A stretch of DNA of 5,908 nucleotides from Acidobacteriaceae bacterium (GTDB taxonomy: Bacteria > Acidobacteriota > Terriglobia > Terriglobales > Acidobacteriaceae), in assembly GCA_025462805.1 (NCBI GenBank), contig JAOAPJ010000389.1:1-5908 (forward strand). Direction: 5' to 3'. Both the position numbers and the translations under genes were made by a program. This document shows, one piece after another, positions 1-5,738 of the stretch. Every line of letters begins with the position of its first letter. The first letter of the stretch is position 1. Below the pieces are notes generated by a model. It had not been told where the DNA came from and did no database searches. It was given only the letters and a program-made list of their open reading frames with translations.

Positions 1-132
1 TGCATGCTGCCGGACACCGGAGAGCGCTATCTCAGCACGCCACTGTTCGCCGACGTTGCGGTCGACATGAACGAGGAGGAGCTAAAGATCTCCCGCTCCA
101 CCCCAAGCGGCTGGCTGCAGCCGGCCCCATAA
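1..132 (+). CDS. cysK: Cysteine synthase (CysK-type), C-terminal part
   Basis: Frame 1 is open from the first base and ends at TAA 130-132, giving the last 43 residues of a protein whose start lies outside the window. The visible stretch LPDTGERYLSTPLFADV matches the closing motif of O-acetylserine sulfhydrylases (E. coli CysK carries SSGERYLSTALFADL at the same place). The family is pyridoxal-phosphate dependent and cytosolic, and makes L-cysteine from O-acetylserine and sulfide. The active-site lysine and the cofactor loop are not in the window. About 26 residues follow the motif, including a NEEELKISRSTP segment, so the tail is longer than in E. coli CysK. The gene is convergent with everything else here and is probably not part of the minus-strand operon. 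CysM or a cystathionine beta-synthase-like paralogue is less likely, because the GERYLST form is typical of CysK. Confidence 0.82.
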   Translation, partial: CMLPDTGERYLSTPLFADVAVDMNEEELKISRSTPSGWLQPAP

Positions 133-138
133 AGGCGC

Positions 139-150
139 GCCTCAAGAGGC
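139..150 (+). terminator. Weak candidate terminator hairpin just after cysteine synthase
   Basis: GCCTC at 139-143 and GAGGC at 146-150 form a short stem starting seven bases after the TAA. The sequence that follows is pyrimidine-rich (CCTCGCCCCTTTCTATCTC) rather than a true T-run. The stem is short with a tight loop, so this is only a candidate. Confidence 0.22.
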
Positions 151-203
151 AGTCCTCGCCCCTTTCTATCTCAAGCTGTTCTCTCGCATTTCTGCTTCCT
201 CCC

Positions 204-235
204 GGCGCCTGCGTAGCCATTGAACGCTTGGCGCC
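204..235. repeat. Inverted repeat, about 10 bp stem, possible bidirectional terminator or mRNA 3'-end hairpin
   Basis: GGCGCC at 204-209 pairs with GGCGCC at 230-235. GCGT at 211-214 pairs with ACGC at 224-227. The internal loop is T on one side and TT on the other, and the apical loop has nine bases. It sits between two convergent 3' ends, where a hairpin would be expected. The flanks are not T-rich in either direction, so intrinsic termination is uncertain. A second, imperfect hairpin, GGCC-AAGGG/CCCTT-GGCC with a CCC bulge, follows at 239-261. Confidence 0.4.
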
Positions 236-271
236 GAGGGCCAAGGGAGCCCTTCCCGGCCTGAGGCGAGC

Positions 272-460
272 CTATATTGCCTTCAGCAGCCCACTCTGCT
301 TTCCGATCATGCGATCCAGCATGCGTTTCGGCAGGAGCATCGGCAGCGTCCAATTCTTCAGCCGCTGCGGCACCACCGCATACCTCAGCTTCGGTCTTCG
401 CGTCGTGAGAGCCATGTAGACGGCCTGCCCGATGCGGTCCGGCTCGAATCCTTCTGACTC
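272..460 (-). pseudogene. C-terminal remnant of a short-chain dehydrogenase/reductase
   Basis: On the minus strand, one frame reads without a stop from about 460 down to TAG at 274-272, giving roughly 62 residues. They include GFEPDRIGQAVYMALTT, a PKLRYAVVPQRLKNW segment and a MLDRMIGKQSGLL tail. This is the recognisable C-terminal end of NAD(P)-dependent short-chain dehydrogenases of the type whose last helices follow a 'P-E-x-V/I-A-x-A-hydrophobic' motif. The Rossmann nucleotide-binding region, the catalytic Ser-Tyr-Lys residues and most of the protein are missing. Immediately upstream the frame is closed by TGA at 463-461, and the bases beyond do not continue a dehydrogenase in any frame I read. 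There is no usable start codon with a ribosome site, so this is most likely a decayed or recombined gene end. The family call rests on memory of C-terminal motifs. Confidence 0.6.
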
Positions 461-470
461 TCAGTCAGAA
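452..470. repeat. Perfect 8-bp inverted repeat with 3-base loop at the edge of the dehydrogenase remnant
   Basis: TTCTGACT at 452-459 and AGTCAGAA at 463-470 are exact reverse complements around CTC. The repeat lies where dehydrogenase similarity stops, and it contains the stop codon that closes the remnant's frame. It could be a scar of rearrangement, a hairpin or a protein-binding palindrome. Nothing in the sequence decides between these. Confidence 0.6.
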
Positions 471-570
471 AGTATTCGATGAAGGCCTTCAGGATCTTCG
501 AGTGGGATCTCGCTGCATGGTTCAAGGCTGCTCGGGCATAACTCGCCTAATCATGCGCGGCCGCTAGGCT
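464..570. other. Short non-coding stretch between dehydrogenase remnant and permease
   Basis: I see no gene here. One minus-strand frame is open from about 540 to 400 and reads SHSKILKAFIEYFLTESQKDS, but it has no start codon with a ribosome site and I do not recognise it. A weak GCCTA/TAGGC inverted repeat with a long loop lies at 545-569, just after the permease stop. It lacks a T-run. Confidence 0.4.
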
Positions 571-1674
571 TTACTCGTAAGAGAGCGCCTCAGTGACGTC
601 CTGCCGAACCGCCTTCACCGCTGGTGCAACAGTTCCCAGGAGGGCTCCGGTGATCGCGATCGCACCCGCGAGCGGCCACCAGAGAAACACGGTCTCGTCA
701 GTCAGACCCGAGTGCACGACGTGCTCCATCGACCACTGCACCAGATATGTGAGCGCAATGCCGATGCCTGTGCCTGCGAGCGCGAGGAGAAGCGTCTCCT
801 TCAACAGAAGACTCAGAATCAGGCGGGAAGAGGCGCCCAGAGACTTCAGGATGCCGATCTCGCGGGTGCGTTCCAGCACGGCTGTATACATCGCCATAGA
901 TACGACGATGAATCCGACGATGACGGCGATCCCCATCACTACGGCGATGAAGTTGCGCAACAGGCTGACGCTGCTGATGGACAGTAGCGAGGTGAACTCC
1001 TCCATGGTGTAGATCGGGTACCCCGGCAGCTTCTTCTTAATCTCGTTCACCACATCCTGCGCGTGGCTGGGATCCTTGACTTTGAGATAGATCTGGCTCA
1101 AGCGATGAGGATTCCCGGTCAGTTCCTGGAGCACCGGAAGCCGCACGCAGATGCGGGCCAGCTTGCCGGATTCGAACACTCCAGCCAGGCGCCAGTCATG
1201 TCCGAGGAGGTGCACGGTATCGCCTGCGTGGAGCTGCTTCTCCCTTGCGTAGAACTCATCGACGAGCATGTCGTCATCCTTCTGAAACGGCCCGCCCTCG
1301 AGATAATGGAAGCCTCCACTCATCCTGGAAAACTGGCCCAAGTCGAGGCCGGTCACAGTGTCCAGGCCTTCCAAGGGCTGGATGACGGTTCCTGTCGCCA
1401 TGGTGACGCCGGGCTGGCTGGCCAGCATGGGAACCAGCCGATCGCTCATGGGGGCGGAGCTAAGTCCGATGATGGAAGACCCCGGCGGGCGGATGAGAAT
1501 GTCTGCTCCTACGCCGCGGGCGCGGCGCGCCGTGCCATCGAGCGTGCCATAGCTGACGCCCACAAGGGTGAGAATCATGGTGACCTGGATAGCGATGGCG
1601 AGCACGCTCAAGAACGTTCGGATGGGGCGACGTACGACGTTCGAGACGATGAATCTATCGATAGAAGCCCACAT
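571..1674 (-). CDS. ABC transporter permease, FtsX/MacB-like
   Basis: This is the integral membrane subunit of a type VII (MacB/LolCE/FtsX) ABC system. The family couples cytoplasmic ATP hydrolysis to mechanical work on the outer side of the membrane, such as efflux, lipoprotein release or hydrolase activation. From the start at 1674 it has 367 residues. A basic N-terminus (SNVVRRPIRT) leads into a first membrane helix at about 20-43. An extracytoplasmic MacB_PCD-like domain follows at about 45-230, then three more helices at about 238-265, 285-312 and 331-353. Between helices 2 and 3 is the FtsX coupling segment LERTREIGILKSLGAS (267-282), which docks on the ATPase; the C-terminus is the usual DVTEALSYE. 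The start is uncertain. GTG 1773 would add a 33-residue arginine-rich leader that looks untranslated. ATG 1683 is also possible. ATG 1674 has a weak GGATGG about five bases upstream. No ATPase or adaptor gene lies beside it, so partners must be encoded elsewhere. It lies 114 bases downstream of the activase gene (15 if GTG is used) and may be in the same transcript. Confidence 0.85.
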   Translation of the reverse strand: MWASIDRFIVSNVVRRPIRTFLSVLAIAIQVTMILTLVGVSYGTLDGTARRARGVGADILIRPPGSSIIGLSSAPMSDRLVPMLASQPGVTMATGTVIQPLEGLDTVTGLDLGQFSRMSGGFHYLEGGPFQKDDDMLVDEFYAREKQLHAGDTVHLLGHDWRLAGVFESGKLARICVRLPVLQELTGNPHRLSQIYLKVKDPSHAQDVVNEIKKKLPGYPIYTMEEFTSLLSISSVSLLRNFIAVVMGIAVIVGFIVVSMAMYTAVLERTREIGILKSLGASSRLILSLLLKETLLLALAGTGIGIALTYLVQWSMEHVVHSGLTDETVFLWWPLAGAIAITGALLGTVAPAVKAVRQDVTEALSYE

Positions 1675-1788
1675 CGCAACCATCCGGCGGAAGAATCGAG
1701 CCCGGCAGCAACGGGGAGGGCTCCTGTCACGAGACGCAACACTCCTCGGCGGTCTTCCAGAGAACCTGCTCACGCTGCATCTGCAGTG

Positions 1789-4700
1789 TCAGTCGCCCGC
1801 CACCGCCATCTCGTATTGTCCTTGCGCCTGGCTGCGAAGGGACTGCTCCAATGCCGCGAGCTGGTCCTCAATATTGCCCTCTATAGCGCGACGTTTGATG
1901 ACGTCTTCCCGATACCGGCGGAGGAAGTAGTCTATGGTTTCGACGCGGATTCGGATAGAGCCCGAGGGCTTGTTTTCGTCCAGATCTTTGAATGAGAAGT
2001 AAGGAGTGCCCGATTCCTCGATGATGCCCTCTATCACGCCGTAGATCGGGGCATCGTGGCCACACTTGAAGCTCGATACCTCCAGCGCGACCAGGTTCGG
2101 GTGCCGCGCGGTGAACTTCGCCGCCCATACCTTGTGGTTCGTACTGGTGGAGTAGCGGTTCTTCCAGACGTCGCTGATATCCAGTGGATGCGTGATCAGT
2201 CCGGCGCGCACCTCATCGCCAAAGAGGCGATTCAGCAGATCCTCGTCCAGAGGCAAAGTGCTTTGCGAGAAGACGGGATAACCCAGCTTCTGGAACTCCT
2301 CCATGATCTCGTGATTCAGACCTGGGTCGTGATGATAGACGCGACCCAGCATGACGATGCCAATCCGGTCTTCGCGTTCCAACTGATCGAGTGTTTGACG
2401 CGCCTGGCGGCGGATGTCAGTCTCACATTCGCGCAACGACGCGAGGCCAACAGAGATGGCACGTTCATTTTCCTCTCGACTGAGACCCAGGAAGGGGGCC
2501 CATGCCTTGAACATCTGATCGGCACAGATCCTTTCATTTTGCAGATTCAGGATCGGATCGAGATATGCGATGTGGTTCTCCGAGAAGATATCGCTCTCCT
2601 TGGTGAAGGCGGCCTTCACGGTCTCCGGCGTCGCCGTAACCGTGGGACACGCATTTGACCCAGTCAGGTTCACCAGGTGCGTATGCAGCACGTCATACAT
2701 GGGGAACCAGATCGCATGGAGCGGCTTCTTGCTGTGCTTGGTGGCGAGCAGATTATAGACGTGGGCTATGCCGATCTTCGACGGATAACAGGGATCAATT
2801 GCACCCCGGCTTGCTCCCGCGCGATAGAGCTCCGGCGTCGTGTAATCGGAGTAGACGATGTTTTCCGACTTCACACCGAGACTGGCGAAGTACGCGTTGA
2901 AGAACGGTGCATAGGTATAAGTGTTTAGCAGGCGCGGAATTCCTATGCGGAAGTCTGCACGCTCCTCCATCAGAGAAGCCCGCTGCTTCGCCGCCTTCGA
3001 CGCAAACAAGCCCTTAGCAACCGGAATGGAGTCGGCGACCCGTTCCACGTCACGCTGGCGAAAGACGTCACGCGCTGCGATATCGACGTAGTTCGGATTC
3101 ACCGACTTGATCTTATCGATGTCGGCCTTGATGTCCTTCATCTCGCTTAGGTCTTCCACAGTGCCCTTTTCGCAGGTCGCGATGATGAGCCTCTGCTCGC
3201 CCATACGTAGCGGAACTTTGGTCTTGCGTGGCTGGAACTCGACTGGTTTTGGCAGCTCGACGATCTTGTCGGAGCCTGGCGACAACTGAATCTGGATTAA
3301 CGGTTCGACCTTGGCCTTGAAGACCGATTTCGAGGCGGTCCCGCAACCCCCGCCGGTACTGCACGAAGAGCCGTGCGCCTCCGTAGCGGGCAGATTGGCT
3401 TGGATCTGTTCCAGGCTGGGCAGGGTTGCAGCAAGCTCGATCTCCTGCGCGTTCGCAGCGCGATCCTCTGCTGCGGCGTGCACCTGATCGTGATCTCCAT
3501 CTTGCCCGCCGTTCACGTCAACGTCGATGAAGGTACGCAGACAGTTGTTCTTGCAGAAGTAGCAGCGCGTGTCTTCGTTCCGGGTGGTACGGTAACGGAT
3601 CTTGGCAACCGCCTCGAGCCCAACGAATGAGGTCTCTTTACCGTTATTCCAGAGGCGTAGCGCCTCCTGTGCGGCACCAATGGCACCAGATTCGCCGCAG
3701 TGCTCGTGCACGATGATCTCAGGCTCTTTGCCATTTGCCCGAAAGCTGGACTTGATGAAGTCCACTTCTGCCTTGACCACGGCGAGATTGTTCTGCGTGC
3801 CTCCCTGGAGAATGAACCGCGTACCAAGTGCGGCCAGATTCGGAATGCTGGCCACATAAAGGAATACGTTCTTTGGAAGCACATCGGCAAGTCCGGCAAG
3901 AATCTCTTCCGAACGCCAGCCCTGACGCTGGAAGTTGACGATGTCGGACTGCATGAAGACCGCGCATCCATAACCGAACGATGGCATCGACTTGGCGGAG
4001 AACGCGATATCGGCGAACTCTTCCACCTTCATGCCAAAGCCCTCCGCAGTGGACTGAAGGAAATAGCCATTGCCGGCGGAGCACTGCGTGTTAAGTTTGA
4101 AGTCCTTGACTCGGCCGTCCTTCAGGATGATGAGCTTAATATCCTGGCCGCCCACATCCACGATCACGTGTGGGTCGTCATAGAACTTCAGTGCAGATTC
4201 GGTATGCGCGACGGTTTCGACCAGTGCCACATCCGCATGCAATACATCTTTGACGATGTCCTTGGCGTAGCCGGTGGTTCCGACGCCGAGCACCTCCAGT
4301 GTGGCGCCTTTGCTTTCGATCTGCTCTCGCAGCTTCTCAAACATCTCGATCGTGTCCTGGATGGGATTGCCGTTCGAGAGCTGATACGTCTTGCAGACGA
4401 TCTCTCCGTCTTTTCCAAGCACCACCGCCTTGGTCGAGGTAGAGCCGCCATCGATGCCGATGAAGCCTGAGACAACCTGCCCCGGAGAGAAGTCTGCAGG
4501 AGAGAACTTCTTCTTCCGGTATGTGGACTTGAAGGCCGCCAGCTCTGCATCTTCCGCTACTAGCGCTTTCCCGCCGGCCAGTGCCTTCTCTTCCGCACGG
4601 CCATAATCGATGTAGTACGCGAGCTTGTCTGTACCTAGATACCGCCCTACACTCGGCTCTTCATCCTTCCCGAATTCCACGGACCCGAGCGCCGCGAAGT

Positions 4701-5508
4701 ACTGCGCATTGTCCGGGACCTTGATGAGGTCTTCAGGAGCCATGCCATCCGGAATCTCGACTTTGCGCTCCTTCCACATGCGTGGAATGTTGGCCTGCCA
4801 CGCCTCGCGCATGCCGCGAATGAATCCATTGGGGCCGCCAAGAAGAAGAACATGAGGTCGCAGAGTATGTCCGCGAGTCAGGACACTCAGGTTCTGGAGC
4901 ACGATCGCCTCGAAGAGCGAGGCCATCAGTTCGTCAGAAGGCGTACCAGTCTTCTGCAGGCCGTTGATATCGGTTTCGGCGAAGACACCGCACTTCCCTG
5001 CGACCTTGTGCAGCTTGACGCCGTGATATCTCTGGCTGGCAAGCTCCGCGGCCGGAATCTTGAGCTTCGCGTTAATCTTGTCGATCACCGCGCCCGTGCC
5101 GCCTGCACACTTGTCATTCATCGAGGGAATCTTCTTTTTCCGTCCGGTCTCTTCGTCGTCCTTGAATACGATGATCTTCGCGTCCTGTCCGCCTAGCTCG
5201 ATGACGGAGTACACCTCGGGGTGGAGCTTCTCGACCGCGAGCGAGACGGCGTGCACCTCCTGAACGAACTTGGCACCGATCATCTCCGCAATGGTGCCGC
5301 CGCCTGATCCGGTGACGAAGATGCGCGTGTGCTCCGGAGCGATGCCGGTATCTGCTTCCATTCGACGCAGAAACTCGAGAACCTTTTCCGGCTGACGCGT
5401 CTCGTGACGCTGATAGTCCTGCCAGATGGTCTTATCCGTCGCGGCGTCGACGACGATTGCCTTCACGGTAGTAGAACCTACGTCCAGACCTGCTAAAAAT
5501 CGGGTCAT
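1789..5508 (-). CDS. Giant acyl-CoA dehydratase activase: two BadF/HgdC ATPase domains fused to DUF2229 and HgdB-like regions
   Basis: The 1239-residue cytosolic protein belongs to the BadF/BadG/BcrA/BcrD family. These ATPases use ATP and a [4Fe-4S] cluster to push low-potential electrons into 2-hydroxyacyl-CoA dehydratases, benzoyl-CoA reductases or double-cubane proteins. Activator domain 1 (about 5-280) shows DVGSTTVK (9-16), TGSGGG (66-71), ELGGQDAK (104-111), KCAGGTGA (133-140, Cys134) and KCGVFAETD (172-180, Cys173). Activator domain 2 (about 348-620) repeats the plan with GIDGGSTSTK (351-360), GTTGYAKD (410-417), DVGGQDIK (451-458), QCSAGNG (475-481, Cys476) and GCAVFMQSD (514-522, Cys515). 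A linker carries CYFCKNNC (649-656) and CSTGGGCG (716-723). A DUF2229-like region (about 852-1075) holds GIPRLLNTYTYAPF, DPCYPSK (Cys907) and NACPTVTATPETV (Cys954). The HgdB-like end has FKCGHDAPIYG (Cys1149). The start at 5508 is chosen for the GAGGAG ribosome site seven bases upstream and the ATGA overlap with the preceding gene. An in-frame start at 5577 would add 23 residues lacking family character. No frameshift or missing P-loop-type motif is seen. The substrate is unknown. Confidence 0.92.
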   Translation of the reverse strand: MTRFLAGLDVGSTTVKAIVVDAATDKTIWQDYQRHETRQPEKVLEFLRRMEADTGIAPEHTRIFVTGSGGGTIAEMIGAKFVQEVHAVSLAVEKLHPEVYSVIELGGQDAKIIVFKDDEETGRKKKIPSMNDKCAGGTGAVIDKINAKLKIPAAELASQRYHGVKLHKVAGKCGVFAETDINGLQKTGTPSDELMASLFEAIVLQNLSVLTRGHTLRPHVLLLGGPNGFIRGMREAWQANIPRMWKERKVEIPDGMAPEDLIKVPDNAQYFAALGSVEFGKDEEPSVGRYLGTDKLAYYIDYGRAEEKALAGGKALVAEDAELAAFKSTYRKKKFSPADFSPGQVVSGFIGIDGGSTSTKAVVLGKDGEIVCKTYQLSNGNPIQDTIEMFEKLREQIESKGATLEVLGVGTTGYAKDIVKDVLHADVALVETVAHTESALKFYDDPHVIVDVGGQDIKLIILKDGRVKDFKLNTQCSAGNGYFLQSTAEGFGMKVEEFADIAFSAKSMPSFGYGCAVFMQSDIVNFQRQGWRSEEILAGLADVLPKNVFLYVASIPNLAALGTRFILQGGTQNNLAVVKAEVDFIKSSFRANGKEPEIIVHEHCGESGAIGAAQEALRLWNNGKETSFVGLEAVAKIRYRTTRNEDTRCYFCKNNCLRTFIDVDVNGGQDGDHDQVHAAAEDRAANAQEIELAATLPSLEQIQANLPATEAHGSSCSTGGGCGTASKSVFKAKVEPLIQIQLSPGSDKIVELPKPVEFQPRKTKVPLRMGEQRLIIATCEKGTVEDLSEMKDIKADIDKIKSVNPNYVDIAARDVFRQRDVERVADSIPVAKGLFASKAAKQRASLMEERADFRIGIPRLLNTYTYAPFFNAYFASLGVKSENIVYSDYTTPELYRAGASRGAIDPCYPSKIGIAHVYNLLATKHSKKPLHAIWFPMYDVLHTHLVNLTGSNACPTVTATPETVKAAFTKESDIFSENHIAYLDPILNLQNERICADQMFKAWAPFLGLSREENERAISVGLASLRECETDIRRQARQTLDQLEREDRIGIVMLGRVYHHDPGLNHEIMEEFQKLGYPVFSQSTLPLDEDLLNRLFGDEVRAGLITHPLDISDVWKNRYSTSTNHKVWAAKFTARHPNLVALEVSSFKCGHDAPIYGVIEGIIEESGTPYFSFKDLDENKPSGSIRIRVETIDYFLRRYREDVIKRRAIEGNIEDQLAALEQSLRSQAQGQYEMAVAGD

Positions 5509-5738
5509 TCGTCTGCTCCTCGACGGTACGTGCTGTGACGATGCGTGCTGGGGAGAAATGCCGGCCTTCTGGACCATGCAGCCTCGGCGAGTGCCTCGGG
5601 AGTGTCAGCCGGCAGATATGAATTGATAAGTGCTCCGCTTCTCCTCATGAAGAGCAGCCTCAACAAAGCGATGAGCGTAGTGAACACTAAAGCCGCGAGA
5701 AGGCAGCTCTCCAGGAGAACTCGCAACCCGCCGCGCAT
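5505..5738 (-). CDS. Small single-pass membrane protein of unknown function, coupled to activase
   Basis: The predicted protein has 77 residues. One hydrophobic helix runs at about 6-30 (LRVLLESCLLAALVFTTLIA, then LLRLLF), with arginines at both ends (MRGGLR before, MRRSG after). A polar tail of about 45 residues follows, ending in an Arg/His-rich stretch (STHRHSTYRRGADE). By residue pattern it is a single-pass inner-membrane protein; I do not recognise a family. The gene is supported mainly by its junctions. Its ATG at 5738 overlaps the stop of the upstream gene (TGATG), and its TGA at 5507-5505 overlaps the activase start (ATGA). A GTG one codon earlier is possible but spoils the overlap. 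No Shine-Dalgarno sequence precedes it, which fits translation by re-initiation. It could anchor or regulate the activase at the membrane, but that is inferred from position only. Confidence 0.65.
   Translation of the reverse strand: MRGGLRVLLESCLLAALVFTTLIALLRLLFMRRSGALINSYLPADTPEALAEAAWSRRPAFLPSTHRHSTYRRGADE
5516..5521 (-). promoter_or_regulatory. Ribosome binding site of the activase gene
   Basis: On the minus strand GAGGAG lies seven bases before ATG 5508, inside the last codons of the small membrane protein gene. It fixes the activase start at 5508 instead of the in-frame upstream codon at 5577. Together with the ATGA overlap it indicates coupled re-initiation plus direct ribosome recruitment. 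Confidence 0.75.

Larger units (their letters stand above)
133..271. other. Convergent intergenic region with inverted repeats
   Basis: This space lies between the end of the cysteine synthase gene (+) and the end of the dehydrogenase remnant (-). It contains no plausible gene. It holds three inverted repeats (139-150, 204-235 and 239-261), any of which could terminate or stabilise the two converging transcripts. None is followed by a clear T-run on either strand. A pyrimidine-rich stretch follows the first repeat, at about 151-200. Confidence 0.6.

Noticed and set aside
228..419. Plus-strand 63-codon frame across the dehydrogenase remnant
   Set aside because: It is the complement of the recognisable minus-strand dehydrogenase C-terminus and has no independent support.
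545..569. GCCTA/TAGGC inverted repeat after the permease as a terminator
   Set aside because: The five-base-pair stem has a 15-base loop and no T-run follows on the minus strand. The GCGGCCGC inside the loop is just a self-complementary octamer.
1063..1995. Plus-strand open frame of 310 codons antisense to the permease and activase 3' end
   Set aside because: It overlaps two well-supported minus-strand genes, has no recognisable domain, and its composition (rich in Arg, His, Ala and Glu) is that of a reverse-strand shadow.
3700..4470. Plus-strand open frame of 256 codons antisense to activator domain 2
   Set aside because: The opposite strand encodes conserved family motifs throughout this interval. 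The plus-strand frame shows no domain or ribosome site and is explained by codon bias.
5509..5577. N-terminal extension of the activase to the in-frame start at 5577
   Set aside because: The added 23 residues have no family character and overlap the small membrane gene. ATG 5508 has GAGGAG at ideal spacing, and the following MTRFLAGLDVGSTT is a normal activator N-terminus.
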